Notes: generated by a model not told the origin, from the sequence alone. Counted from the stretch's first letter, positions 50,747 to 59,313 are shown. The stretch is 64,000 nt of DNA from Clavibacter capsici (GCF_001280205.1 NZ_CP012573.1:2666001-2730000); one strand, 5' to 3'. Numbers and translations: made by a program.

Positions 50747-51604
50747 ATGCCCGAGCACCCGTCGACCGTCCTGTCCCTGAGCGGGCACCGGGCCGTCATC
50801 GAGCCCGACCGGTTCGTGCCGGGCGCCTACCAGCTCGTGGTCGACGGGACGCCGCAGTCGCACGTGAACATGGACGACCCGGGCGAGCTGTTCTTCGAGT
50901 ACGTGCAGCGGATGGGGCACGTCATCGACCTCCTCGGCGACCCCGGGCAGGCGATCACCGCCCTGCACCTCGGCGCCGGCGCGCTCACCATCCCGCGGTA
51001 CGTCGAGGCGACCCGGCCCGGATCCCGCCAGCAGGTCATCGAGCTCGAGCAGGACCTCGTGGAGCTCGTCCGCGAGCACCTGCCGTGGTCGCGCAGGGCC
51101 TCCATCCGGCTGCGCTACGGCGACGCCCGCGAGGTCATGGGGCGGCTGCCGCAGGGGCTCCGCGGATCCGTCGACCTGGTCGTCACGGACGTCTTCAGCG
51201 GCGCCCGCACGCCCGCCCACATCACGAGCCGCGAGTTCCACGCGGAGGCCGCGGCGTTCCTCGCGCCCGGCGGGATCATGACGGTCAACGTCGCCGACGG
51301 ACACGGGCTCGCGTTCGCGCGCGGCCAGGCCGCGACCATCCAGGACGTCCTGCCGCACGTGGCCGCGCTCGCGGAGACCCAGGTGCTGAAGGGCCGGCGG
51401 TTCGGCAACGTGGTGTTCGCCGCGTCCGCCACGCCGCTCCCGCTCGACTTCGTGCCGCGCCTGCTCGCCGGCGGCCCGCACCCCGCCAAGGTCGTCGAGG
51501 GCCGCGAGCTCGCCGACTTCATCGCCGGCGCCTCCGTCGTCACCGACGCCACGGCCGTGCCGTCCCCCTCCCCCGCCCGCAGCGTCTTCCAGACGAGGCC
51601 CTGA
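50747..51604 (+). CDS. Spermidine-synthase-like SAM-dependent methyltransferase-fold protein
   Basis: The 285-residue protein has the Rossmann-like core of polyamine synthases: LHLGAGALTIPRYV (nucleotide loop), QQVIELEQDLVELV (acidic residue after the second strand) and LVVTDVFSGARTP (the DV motif replacing the catalytic DS/DP). Actinobacterial homologues are usually labelled spermidine synthase, but the key polyamine-binding residues are not obvious here, so the reaction is uncertain. It is 52 bases after the metallo-hydrolase and has its own -10-like box. Confidence 0.75.
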   Translation: MPEHPSTVLSLSGHRAVIEPDRFVPGAYQLVVDGTPQSHVNMDDPGELFFEYVQRMGHVIDLLGDPGQAITALHLGAGALTIPRYVEATRPGSRQQVIELEQDLVELVREHLPWSRRASIRLRYGDAREVMGRLPQGLRGSVDLVVTDVFSGARTPAHITSREFHAEAAAFLAPGGIMTVNVADGHGLAFARGQAATIQDVLPHVAALAETQVLKGRRFGNVVFAASATPLPLDFVPRLLAGGPHPAKVVEGRELADFIAGASVVTDATAVPSPSPARSVFQTRP

Positions 51605-51651
51605 CCGGCCTCATCCCGGGCACCGAGGCCCGCCGAACCACCGGAGTCCCC

Positions 51652-52836
51652 ATGAACCGCCGCTCCCGCACCCGCCCGGCGCGCCTCGCCGCGCTCGGCC
51701 TCGCCGCCCTGGTCGCGCTCACGGGCTGCACGAACGACGACGGCTCGCCCGTGGACGTGCGCGCGACCGAGCCGCCCGCGCCCTCCCCCGCCGCCACGGA
51801 CGCGGGGCCCGCGGGCGTCGCCCCATCCGGCACGCCGACGGCGATCGCCACGGGCCTCGTCTCGCCGTGGTCGACCGCCGAGCTGCCGTCCGGATCCCTC
51901 CTCGTGAGCGAGCGCGACACCGCGCGGGTCGTCGAGGTGCTCGCCGACGGCACGACGCGCGTCGCCGGCACCGTCGCGGGCGTCGGGCCGCTCGGCGAGG
52001 GCGGGCTGCTGGGGATCGCGACGCGCCAGGCGGACGGCGGCACCCAGCTCTACGCGTACCTCACGAGCGACACCGACAACCGCATCGTGCGCATGGACGT
52101 GACGGGCGAGCCGGGGTCGCTCGGGCTCGGGCCGGCGGAGGACGTCGTGACGGGGATCCCGCGCGACGCGAACCACAACGGCGGCCGCATCGCGTTCGGC
52201 CCCGACGGCATGCTCTACGCCACCACCGGCGACGCGAACCTGCGCGACGCCGCGCAGGACCCGATCTCGCTCGCCGGCAAGATCCTGCGCCTCACGCCCG
52301 ACGGCCAGGGCCCCTCGGACAACCCGACGCCCGGGTCGCCCGTCTACTCGATGGGCCACCGGAACCCGCAGGGCATCGCGTGGGACGCCGAGGGGAACCT
52401 GTGGTCGTCGGAGTTCGGCCAGGACACCTGGGACGAGCTCAACCTCATCGAGCCGGGCGGGAACTACGGCTGGCCGGTCGTGGAGGGCGCGACCGACGAC
52501 GCCGCGGACGACGCGTACATCGACCCCGTGCGCCAGTGGCGGACCGACGACGCGAGCCCCAGCGGCCTCGCGGTCTCCGGCGACACGATCTTCATGGCGG
52601 GCCTCGGCGGCCAGCGCCTCTGGGTGATCCGGCCGGGCGCCGTGGTCACCGACCCCATCCCCGACGACCGCGTCACCGAGTTCTACACGCGCGAGTTCGG
52701 GCGGATCCGCGACGTGCAGGCCGCGCCGGACGGCTCGCTGCGCATGCTCACGAACAACACCGACGGCCGCGGGACGCCGCGGGACGGCGACGACAAGCTG
52801 CTCCGGGTCGAGCTCATGCCGATCCAGGCGGGATAA
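51652..52836 (+). CDS. PQQ-dependent glucose/sorbosone dehydrogenase family lipoprotein
   Basis: The 394-residue protein starts with a lipoprotein signal (ALGLAALVALTGC, Cys26) and a Pro/Ala/Thr-rich linker. It then has the six-bladed propeller of soluble glucose dehydrogenases (GLLGIAT, DANHNGGRIAFGPDGMLY, TGDANLRDAAQD, GHRNPQGIAWD, EFGQDTWDELNLIEPGGNYG). Family members oxidise aldoses with PQQ or act as sugar-binding proteins, at the cell surface. Whether the strain makes PQQ cannot be told here. The ATG at 51652 is chosen for the signal peptide; longer frames upstream overlap the previous gene. Confidence 0.9.
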   Translation: MNRRSRTRPARLAALGLAALVALTGCTNDDGSPVDVRATEPPAPSPAATDAGPAGVAPSGTPTAIATGLVSPWSTAELPSGSLLVSERDTARVVEVLADGTTRVAGTVAGVGPLGEGGLLGIATRQADGGTQLYAYLTSDTDNRIVRMDVTGEPGSLGLGPAEDVVTGIPRDANHNGGRIAFGPDGMLYATTGDANLRDAAQDPISLAGKILRLTPDGQGPSDNPTPGSPVYSMGHRNPQGIAWDAEGNLWSSEFGQDTWDELNLIEPGGNYGWPVVEGATDDAADDAYIDPVRQWRTDDASPSGLAVSGDTIFMAGLGGQRLWVIRPGAVVTDPIPDDRVTEFYTREFGRIRDVQAAPDGSLRMLTNNTDGRGTPRDGDDKLLRVELMPIQAG

Positions 52837-52839
52837 TCT
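52834..52839 (+). promoter_or_regulatory. -10 box TAATCT for the TPR gene (leaderless)
   Basis: TAATCT ends 7 bases before the GTG at 52847 and overlaps the stop codon (TAA) of the preceding dehydrogenase gene. Confidence 0.5.
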
Positions 52840-52846
52840 CTACCTC

Positions 52847-53377
52847 GTGACAGGCACCGCGATCATCATCGGCTACGACAGGGACACCCTCCGGGAGAAG
52901 GTGGACCTGCGGGCGGCCGGCGAGCGCCTGGACGAGCTGGAGGCCCTCCGCAGCCTCTCCGCGATCACCGAGAAGGTGGCGCTCCTGCGCATGCTCGGCC
53001 GGCTCGACGAGGCGTGGGACATGGCGAACGCGGCCGTCCGCCAGGCGCGCTTCACGGGCGACCGGGAGACGCTGCTCGCGTGCCGCATCCGCCGCGCGCA
53101 GGTGCAGCAGTACCAGGGCAAGCTCGACATCGCGCTGCAGGACCTGGGCGGCTGCGTCGACGAGGCCCGCGCGCACGAGTGGTACGCGCTGGAGGCGTTC
53201 GCGCTGCAGCACCGCGGCAAGGTGCACTTCGACCGGGGCGAGTACCGCCTCGCGCTCGGCGACTTCGAGGACGCGTACACGCTGCGCACGCGCGAGGGCC
53301 TGCCGAGCGACCAGCTCGAGAGCTCGGCGCTCGCCATCGACGTGGCCAAGGAGCGCATCGCCGCCCAGCCCGCGTGA
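52847..53377 (+). CDS. Tetratricopeptide-repeat protein
   Basis: The 176-residue protein is wholly helical, with three or four TPR-like units (LRMLGRLDEAWDMANAAVRQ, QVQQYQGKLDIALQDLGGCV, HRGKVHFDRGEYRLALGDFE). It should serve as a protein-binding scaffold in the cytosol. The partner is unknown. The GTG start follows a TAATCT box by 7 bases and the dehydrogenase stop by 10 bases. The next gene, a SprT-like protein, begins 36 bases later. Confidence 0.8.
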   Translation: MTGTAIIIGYDRDTLREKVDLRAAGERLDELEALRSLSAITEKVALLRMLGRLDEAWDMANAAVRQARFTGDRETLLACRIRRAQVQQYQGKLDIALQDLGGCVDEARAHEWYALEAFALQHRGKVHFDRGEYRLALGDFEDAYTLRTREGLPSDQLESSALAIDVAKERIAAQPA

Positions 53378-53413
53378 TGGGCGCGCTCCCTCCCCGGCCT
53401 CGGACCGCCGGCC

Positions 53414-53920
53414 GTGGCTGACCTCGCCCGCGTGCGCGTCTGGGCCGAGGCCCTCATCGCGCTGCACCTGGATCCCTCGTGGACCTTCGCGTTCGACCAC
53501 GCCCGCACGCGCGCCGGCGCGTGCCACTACGGCGACAGGCGGATCACGGTCTCGCGGCACCTCGCCGGGCGGTTCGAGGACGACGAGATCCACCAGGTGC
53601 TGCTGCACGAGGTCGCGCACGCGCTCGCCGGATCCCGCGCCGGGCACGGGCCGAGGTGGAAGCGGACGGCCGCCGAGCTCGGCTACGAGGGGTCGCGGCT
53701 GCACTCCGGCCAGGTCGCCGAGGAGCTCGCGCCCTGGGTGGGCGCCTGCCCCGCCGGCCACGCGCACTTCCGCTACCGGAAGCCCACCCGGCCGCTGGCC
53801 TGCGGGCTGTGCTCGAGGCGGTTCGACGCCGCGCACCTGATCGCGTGGACGAGGCGCGAGGTGCCGTCGGGCGCGGTCGCGTCCGGCCGGACGGACGGCA
53901 GTCGCGAGGGAGCCGCGTGA
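53414..53920 (+). CDS. SprT-like zinc metalloprotease-fold protein
   Basis: The 168-residue protein has a HEVAH motif (His65, Glu66, His69 in LLHEVAHALAG) and HGPRWKRTAAELG, which supplies the third ligand in SprT/Spartan-type proteins. A short zinc ribbon (ACPAGHAHFRYRKP, CGLCSRRF) follows. Spartan relatives cut DNA-protein crosslinks; the bacterial role is not settled. It starts with GTG, and its stop overlaps the start of the CGNR gene (GTGA), so the two are translationally coupled. Confidence 0.88.
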   Translation: MADLARVRVWAEALIALHLDPSWTFAFDHARTRAGACHYGDRRITVSRHLAGRFEDDEIHQVLLHEVAHALAGSRAGHGPRWKRTAAELGYEGSRLHSGQVAEELAPWVGACPAGHAHFRYRKPTRPLACGLCSRRFDAAHLIAWTRREVPSGAVASGRTDGSREGAA

Positions 53921-54624
53921 GCCGGGCGCCCGGATCCGAGCGGTCGACCGGCCAGTGGATCGACGACCCCGACGGCCTGCGCTGGTTCCTCGACACGGGA
54001 GCCGTGAGCCTCGACCTCGCGTACACGGGCGCGCTCGGGGATCCGGAGCCGCGCGAGACCCTGCCCGACGCGGCGGCCCTCGGGGCCTGGCTGAGCGAGC
54101 ACCTGTCGCCCGTCTCGGAGCCGACGGAGCGCGACCTCGCGGACGCGCGCACGCTCCGGCAGGCCATCGGCGACATCGCGGCGGCCATCGCGGACGGCCA
54201 CGAGCCCAGCCCGCGCGACGTCGACGTGCTGAACCTCTACGCGGCGACCCCCGACCTGCCGCCCGCGCTCGGCGGCGGATCCCGCCAGGCCGGCCGCGCG
54301 CTCGCCCGGCCCGCGCAGGCGCTGGCGTCCGCCGCGCGCGACGCGGTGGCGGTGTTCGGGGCGGGATCCGAGCGGATCCACCGCTGCTCGGCCGACGACT
54401 GCACCGTGCTCTACCTCGACACGACCCGCTCGGGCACGCGCCGCTGGTGCTCCATGCGCCGCTGCGGCAACCGCGCGAAGGTGCGCGCCCACCGCGCCCG
54501 GCAGCTGCGGGAGCGGCGGACGGGGATCCCGGCGCGCGTGGCCCCCGTGCGTCCCGCGGTCGCGCCGGCGCCGACCCCCGGACACGACGACGGCCCGGGA
54601 GCCGCAGCCCCCGAGCCGTCGTGA
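53917..54624 (+). CDS. CGNR zinc-finger protein (ABATE/DUF1470 type)
   Basis: The 235-residue protein has an N-terminal ABATE-like domain (DTGAVSLDLAYTGALGD) and a C-terminal CGNR zinc finger (RCSADDCTVLYLDTTRSGTR, RWCSMRRCGNRAK), a probable DNA-binding module. A Pro/Ala-rich tail follows. Such proteins are thought to be transcription regulators. The GTG at 53917 overlaps the SprT-like stop by 3 bases. Confidence 0.88.
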   Translation: MSRAPGSERSTGQWIDDPDGLRWFLDTGAVSLDLAYTGALGDPEPRETLPDAAALGAWLSEHLSPVSEPTERDLADARTLRQAIGDIAAAIADGHEPSPRDVDVLNLYAATPDLPPALGGGSRQAGRALARPAQALASAARDAVAVFGAGSERIHRCSADDCTVLYLDTTRSGTRRWCSMRRCGNRAKVRAHRARQLRERRTGIPARVAPVRPAVAPAPTPGHDDGPGAAAPEPS

Positions 54625-54634
54625 CGGATCCGCG

Positions 54635-54937
54635 TCACTCGCCGACGCGGACCTCCTTCCAGAACGCGACGTAGCCGCTGTAGTCCCGGCCGACGCGGTC
54701 GAACGACGACGGGATGGGCGTCGGGTACGACCAGGCGCGGTCCTGGAGCACGGTGTCGCCGTCCTTGACGGAGTAGTACTGCGTGTCGCCCTTCCACGGG
54801 CAGTGGTACGGCGTGCTCGTCTCGGCGAGGAGCGACATGTCGACGCTCTGCGGCGGGAAGTACCAGTTGCCCTCGATCTCGATGAGCTCGTCCTGGGGGG
54901 CCTCGGCGACGGTGACGCCGTTGATGACTGCCTTCAT
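54635..54937 (-). CDS. DUF427 family protein
   Basis: The 100-residue protein has the DUF427 signature YHCPWKGDTQYYSV and the N-terminal NWYFPP segment. The family is common in actinobacteria and has a beta-tent fold, but no reaction is assigned. It has a GGAAGG ribosome-binding site and converges on the CGNR gene with 10 bases between their ends. Confidence 0.9.
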   Translation of the reverse strand: MKAVINGVTVAEAPQDELIEIEGNWYFPPQSVDMSLLAETSTPYHCPWKGDTQYYSVKDGDTVLQDRAWSYPTPIPSSFDRVGRDYSGYVAFWKEVRVGE

Positions 54938-55060
54938 GTGATGACCTTCCGGTTCCGTGGCGTCGTGACGGTGCGGCGCCTGATGCCCAGGGGAACACGC
55001 GCCCCTGGGCGCCCATTCCGGGCGGACGGCGAGCGGATGGCCGGCGGACCCGAGGCGGCC

Positions 55061-55651
55061 TCAGGCGTCGCGGTGGAGGCGGTGCACGACGACGTCGGCG
55101 GGACCGGCGGCGAGCGCCTCCGCCACGAGCCCGTCGTGCCCGGCGGCGTCCAGGCGACGGGCCGAGACGCTCGCCGTGAGCAGGTGCCCGACGGCCGGCT
55201 CCAGCTGCTGGTACGCGGCGCACGCGACGGCGGCCTCGGGCGAGGTGGCGTCGATCCCCAGGGCGGCGAGCGCGTCGACCACGGCGCCGGCGGCGAGCTG
55301 GTCCTCGGCGCACGCGCGCCAGGTTCCGTCGGCCTCGACCGCCCCGGCGGCGACGACGGCCACGTACGCGCGGCGGCCGAGCGCCTCCTGGAGGGCGAGG
55401 ATCCACGCGGCGACCGCGGGCGCGTCCCGGAGGCCGGCGCTCACGACGGCCGGGCGCGCGGGCAGGGTCGCGAGGACCTCGTCGCGGCGGGCGGCCGTGG
55501 GCGGCGGGACGGAGGGCAGGGCGTCGACCCAGACGATGACGTCGGCGCCGGTCGCTATCCGGCGCGCGCCGGCGATGCCGCCGTCGAGCCGGACCTGGTA
55601 GCGGGCCTGCGTCGACGGGTCGGGGTGCGCGGCGTCAGCGGAGGAGGTCAC
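55061..55651 (-). CDS. ComB-like protein (2-phosphosulfolactate phosphatase family), degenerate
   Basis: The 196-residue protein resembles ComB: DVIVWVDALPS at the VVVIDVLRAS position, VVSAGLRDAPAVAAWI, and the hallmark CAEDQLAAGAVVDAL. ComB hydrolyses 2-phosphosulfolactate in coenzyme M synthesis, a pathway not expected here, and several active-site positions differ, so the substrate is probably different. The GTG at 55651 has TAGCAT six bases upstream. It overlaps the EVE-protein stop by 17 bases in another frame. Confidence 0.65.
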   Translation of the reverse strand: MTSSADAAHPDPSTQARYQVRLDGGIAGARRIATGADVIVWVDALPSVPPPTAARRDEVLATLPARPAVVSAGLRDAPAVAAWILALQEALGRRAYVAVVAAGAVEADGTWRACAEDQLAAGAVVDALAALGIDATSPEAAVACAAYQQLEPAVGHLLTASVSARRLDAAGHDGLVAEALAAGPADVVVHRLHRDA

Positions 55652-56135
55652 GATCCGATGCTACGGGCGTCCACGGGCCCGCCCCTCCGCGGATGACGCG
55701 GCGCGACGGCTCGGGCGCCCCGCGGCGCATCGCCTGGCGGATCACCTCGAAGTCGTCGCGCGTGATCTCGAGGAGCCCGGGCGCCAGCTTCCTGCCCCAC
55801 TCGAGGGAGTCGCGCGTGAAGTCGAGCACGGGGACGAGCGGGCGGATCGGGGCGTCGACCGCGCCGAGGTCCCAGTCCATCCGGCGCCGCCACGGCCGCC
55901 ACTCGCCCACGCGGCCCTGGTACGGCGCGGCGTCGGCGACCCGGCCGATCGCGGTGAACGCGCGGAGGAGCTGCCCGTCGGGGTACGACTCGCGCGGCGA
56001 GTAGTAGACGAAGCCGTCGGCCTCGCCCAGCCGCTCGACCGGCTCGCGGGCGCCGCGGTTCACCTGCGCGATGCCGAGGTCCAGGCCGTCGAGCACGCGG
56101 TCGCGCGAGACGACGCCCACCCAGTACCTGATCAT
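55635..56135 (-). CDS. EVE-domain protein (UPF0310)
   Basis: The 166-residue protein starts MIRYWVGVVSRDRVLDGLDLGIAQVNRG and contains GDGFVYYSPRE-like EADGFVYYSPRESYPDG, the core of the PUA-like EVE domain. EVE domains bind modified bases in DNA or RNA and often occur near modification-dependent restriction genes, though none is visible here. The ATG at 56135 has no typical ribosome-binding site. The end of the gene overlaps the start of the ComB-like gene by 17 bases. Confidence 0.88.
   Translation of the reverse strand: MIRYWVGVVSRDRVLDGLDLGIAQVNRGAREPVERLGEADGFVYYSPRESYPDGQLLRAFTAIGRVADAAPYQGRVGEWRPWRRRMDWDLGAVDAPIRPLVPVLDFTRDSLEWGRKLAPGLLEITRDDFEVIRQAMRRGAPEPSRRVIRGGAGPWTPVASDRDLLR
55658..55663 (-). 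promoter_or_regulatory. -10 box TAGCAT for the ComB-like gene (leaderless)
   Basis: TAGCAT ends 6 bases before the GTG at 55651 and lies inside the end of the EVE-protein gene. Confidence 0.5.
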
Positions 56136-56192
56136 GTCCGTCCCATCCTGTCCCCCGGCGGCCGGACGCCGGGCACGCCCAGCCGCGCGGAG

Positions 56193-56198
56193 CATGCT
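56193..56198 (+). promoter_or_regulatory. -10-like box CATGCT for the gene at 56205
   Basis: CATGCT ends 6 bases before the ATG at 56205. It keeps the A and final T of TANNNT but not the first T, so it is a weaker case. Confidence 0.3.
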
Positions 56199-56204
56199 GG
56201 GGGC

Positions 56205-56765
56205 ATGCGCGTGCTGCTGAAGACCATCCTCGACTGCGATCCCGACGCCGCCTGGCGCGCGCTCCACTCGCCCACCGTGATGCGGGAGGTCGCGGGCCCG
56301 CTCGTCGACTTCGTGCCGCTGGAGGACGGCGGCTTCCCCACCAGCTGGGACGGTCGCGAGCACGTCGCCGTGATGCAGGCCGGGCCGTTCGCCGCCGGGC
56401 GCCAGGGCATCCGGCTGCGCGACATGAAGCCGCGCGTCGAGGGCGTGCGCATCGTGCGCGACGACGGCCACGGGCTCTCCGGGCTCATGGCGATCCCGAC
56501 GAGCATGCGGCACAGCATGGCCGTCTCGGCGGATCCCGCGGGCCCCGACGCGGACGGCCGCGTGAAGACGCTCTTCCGCGACCAGCTCGAGTACGAGGCC
56601 GGCCTCCTCGGCCCCGCCATGTGGCCGACCTTCTGGGCCTTCTGGCAGTGGCGCGCGTTCCGGCTGCGCCAGCTCGCGCCGACGTGGGCGTACGACTGGG
56701 AGCCGGCGGCGGCGGACGACGCGGACGGCGCCCCGGCCGACGACGCGGGGCTGTCCGCCCGCTGA
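56205..56765 (+). CDS. SRPBCC (START-like) family protein, DUF2505-like
   Basis: The 186-residue protein has the pattern of a START/SRPBCC ligand-binding fold: a first strand with ILDCDPDAAWRALHSPTVMRE, GPLVDFVPLEDGGFPTSWDG in the middle and a long C-terminal helix (PTFWAFWQWRAFRLRQLAP). The ligand is unknown. The DUF2505 likeness is a guess from shape, not from a search. It is divergent from the EVE gene, 69 bases away. Confidence 0.7.
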   Translation: MRVLLKTILDCDPDAAWRALHSPTVMREVAGPLVDFVPLEDGGFPTSWDGREHVAVMQAGPFAAGRQGIRLRDMKPRVEGVRIVRDDGHGLSGLMAIPTSMRHSMAVSADPAGPDADGRVKTLFRDQLEYEAGLLGPAMWPTFWAFWQWRAFRLRQLAPTWAYDWEPAAADDADGAPADDAGLSAR

Positions 56766-56806
56766 CGGCCCGCGCCCCACGCGGGCGCCCGGCGTCGGCC
56801 GACGCG

Positions 56807-56812
56807 TACGGT
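56807..56812 (+). promoter_or_regulatory. -10 box TACGGT for the DUF1684 gene (leaderless)
   Basis: TACGGT ends 6 bases before the ATG at 56819; no ribosome-binding site is present. Confidence 0.5.
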
Positions 56813-56818
56813 GGCTGC

Positions 56819-57466
56819 ATGCCCTCCGCCGAGACCGCCCTCCACGTCGCCGACTGGCGCCGCCGCACGCACGAGATGTACGCGGAGGTGCGCTGGGTCG
56901 CGCAGACGGATCCCGCGGCCGCGCACGCGCTCTGGCGCCGGACCCGCGACGACATGTTCCGCAGCCACCCGGCGACGCCGCTCCTCCCCGAGCACCGCGC
57001 GGACTTCGACCGGCTCGACGTCGCGGAGTACGACCCGGCCTGGCGGTTCGAGCTGGAGATCCACGACGACCGCGGCGACGAGCGCCACGAGGTCGAGACG
57101 GGCACCGACGGCGTCGTGCCGTTCGAGCTGCTCGGATCCGTGCACATCCCCGCCGCCGACGGACGCGAGGCCGGCACCCTCGACGTCTGGCGCCTCGCCA
57201 GCTACGGCGGCGGCCTGCACCTGCCCGTCAAGGACGCCTCGCACCGCCGCGCGGGCGGCACCTACGGAGGCGGCCGCTACCTGCTCGACACGGTGAAGGG
57301 ATCCGACCTCGGCTCCCCCGCGCCGGGGTCGATCGTGGTCGACCTCAACTTCGCCTACAACCCCTCCTGCGCCTACGACCCGGAGTGGGCCTGCCCCCTC
57401 GCCCCGGCCGGGAACGTGCTCGACTTCGAGGTCCCCGTCGGCGAGATGGGCTTCTCCCCGGCCTGA
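56819..57466 (+). CDS. DUF1684 family protein
   Basis: The 215-residue protein has the family end signature VDLNFAYNPSCAYDPEWACP with PLAPAGNVLDFEV, and HRRAGGTYGGGRYLLD in the middle. DUF1684 proteins are widespread in actinobacteria and have no assigned reaction. It follows the SRPBCC gene by 53 bases with its own -10-like box. Confidence 0.88.
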   Translation: MPSAETALHVADWRRRTHEMYAEVRWVAQTDPAAAHALWRRTRDDMFRSHPATPLLPEHRADFDRLDVAEYDPAWRFELEIHDDRGDERHEVETGTDGVVPFELLGSVHIPAADGREAGTLDVWRLASYGGGLHLPVKDASHRRAGGTYGGGRYLLDTVKGSDLGSPAPGSIVVDLNFAYNPSCAYDPEWACPLAPAGNVLDFEVPVGEMGFSPA

Positions 57467-57704
57467 CCTGCTACGGTGGCACCACTTGCGAGCACATCTC
57501 CGTGCTCCCTGCGTCGAGAGAACGCGTTCCCTCCTCGCCCCGATCAGATCGCCGAACAGGCCGACGGGTGCGAGTGACATCTTTCTTACGGCGAACGGAT
57601 GCGCCCATCGGCGCCTTCGCCATCATCCGCTTCCGCGCTGCACCGGCACACCGCCGCGTCAGCGCGTCGGGGCGGAGCCCCTGCCTGGAAGGCAACTCCC
57701 CCGC
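57467..57704 (+). promoter_or_regulatory. Promoter and long 5-prime leader of the DEAD-box helicase gene
   Basis: A TACGGT box at 57472-57477 would start transcription near 57484, leaving a leader of about 220 bases with no credible reading frame. A GGAAGG lies 13 bases before the ATG. Long leaders are a known feature of cold-induced helicase messages in other bacteria; that this one is cold-regulated is inference. No strong -35 is visible. Confidence 0.4.
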
Positions 57705-59249
57705 ATGACCACTGACACCTTCGGCGCGCTCGGCGTGCCCGCACCCCTCGTCTCCGCCCTCACGGCGAACGGCATCACCACGCCGTTCCCCATCCAGGTG
57801 GACACGCTGCCCGACACCCTGAAGGGCCGCGACGTCCTCGGCCGCGGCAAGACCGGCTCCGGCAAGACGCTGGCGTTCGCCATCCCGATGATCGCGCGCC
57901 TCGGCGGCGGCCTCGCCGGCGGCCGTCGTCGCCCGGGCCGCCCGCTCGGCCTCATCCTCGCGCCGACCCGCGAGCTCGCCACGCAGATCACCGCCGCGAT
58001 GGCTCCGCTCGCCGAGGCGTACGACCTCACCACCACGACGATCTTCGGCGGCGTCTCGCAGCAGCGCCAGGTCGCGGCCCTCAAGGCCGGCGTCGACGTG
58101 GTCGTGGCCTGCCCCGGCCGCCTCGAGGACCTCATGAAGCAGGGCTTCGTGAACCTCGACGCCGTGGAGATCACCGTCCTCGACGAGGCCGACCACATGG
58201 CCGACCTGGGCTTCCTGCCCGTCGTCACGCGGATCCTCGACAAGACCCCGAACACCGGCCAGCGCATGCTGTTCTCCGCCACGCTCGACAACGGCGTGGA
58301 CAAGCTGGTCCGCCGCTACCTGCACGACCAGGTGCTGCACTCCGTCGACGAGGCGAACTCGCCCGTCGCGGCCATGACGCACCACGTGTTCGAGGCGTCC
58401 GACGTCGAGGCCAAGCGCCTCCTCGTGCAGAAGCTCGCGTCCGGCTCCGGCCGCCGCATCCTCTTCATGCGCACGAAGCACCACGCCAAGAAGCTCGCGA
58501 AGCAGCTCACCGACTCCGGCATCCCGTCGGTGGACCTGCACGGCAACCTCTCGCAGGTCGCCCGCGACCGCAACCTCGCGGCCTTCGCGGCGGGCGACGT
58601 CAAGGTCCTCGTGGCCACCGACGTCGCGGCGCGCGGCGTGCACGTGGACGACATCGAGCTCGTGATCCACGTCGACCCGCCGGCCGAGCACAAGGCCTAC
58701 CTGCACCGCTCGGGCCGCACGGCGCGCGCGGGCTCCGCGGGCGACGTCGTCACGATCATGCTGCCGGCGCAGCGCAAGGACGTGCAGCTCCTGATGCGCA
58801 AGGCCGACATCCACGTCACGCCGCAGCAGGTCACCGAGTCCTCCCCCGCCGTGGCCGAGCTGACGGGCGCCGTCGCGGCGTACGTGAAGCCCGCGCCGCG
58901 CGAGACGAAGTCGGTCCGCGAGACCGCCCAGCGCCAGTCGCAGGGCGGCCGCGCGAACGGCGGCGGACGCTCGCAGGGCGCCAACGCGCAGCGCAAGCGC
59001 GCGGCCCGCGACGGCGCGCCCGTCGGCGGCGGTCGCCGCGAGGGCGCCGGCTCCGGTCGTCGCGACGGCGCCGCCTCGGGCGGACAGCGCGGCGGCACGC
59101 CCCGCACGTTCAGCACCTCCTCCGAGGGCTTCGGCGGCGGCTCGTCCGCCGCTCCCTCGCGTCCCCGCCAGGACCGCCCCGCGGCCTCCGGCGGCGCCGC
59201 GGCCGGCGGCCGCGCGCGCACGCACCGCCGCGTCTCCAGCGGACGCTAG
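57705..59249 (+). CDS. DEAD-box ATP-dependent RNA helicase
   Basis: DEAD-box helicases unwind short RNA duplexes in ribosome assembly and mRNA decay. The 514-residue protein shows the motifs in order: Q motif near 22-30, Walker A GRGKTGSGKT (46-55), PTRELA, CPGRLEDL, DEADHM (VLDEADHMADLG), SAT, VATDVAARGVHVDD and HRSGRTARAG. The last 110 residues are disordered and rich in Gly, Arg, Gln and Ser, as in RhlE/CsdA-like tails that bind RNA. A perfect terminator follows. Confidence 0.95.
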   Translation: MTTDTFGALGVPAPLVSALTANGITTPFPIQVDTLPDTLKGRDVLGRGKTGSGKTLAFAIPMIARLGGGLAGGRRRPGRPLGLILAPTRELATQITAAMAPLAEAYDLTTTTIFGGVSQQRQVAALKAGVDVVVACPGRLEDLMKQGFVNLDAVEITVLDEADHMADLGFLPVVTRILDKTPNTGQRMLFSATLDNGVDKLVRRYLHDQVLHSVDEANSPVAAMTHHVFEASDVEAKRLLVQKLASGSGRRILFMRTKHHAKKLAKQLTDSGIPSVDLHGNLSQVARDRNLAAFAAGDVKVLVATDVAARGVHVDDIELVIHVDPPAEHKAYLHRSGRTARAGSAGDVVTIMLPAQRKDVQLLMRKADIHVTPQQVTESSPAVAELTGAVAAYVKPAPRETKSVRETAQRQSQGGRANGGGRSQGANAQRKRAARDGAPVGGGRREGAGSGRRDGAASGGQRGGTPRTFSTSSEGFGGGSSAAPSRPRQDRPAASGGAAAGGRARTHRRVSSGR

Positions 59250-59284
59250 ACCGCCCGGCGCGCACCCCGCGCCGGCGTGACACC

Positions 59285-59313
59285 GAGGGCCCCCGTCATC
59301 GACGGGGGCCCTC
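59285..59313 (+). terminator. Terminator after the DEAD-box helicase gene
   Basis: GAGGGCCCCCGTC pairs perfectly with GACGGGGGCCCTC (13 base pairs) across a 3-base loop, 35 bases after the stop. Confidence 0.8.
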
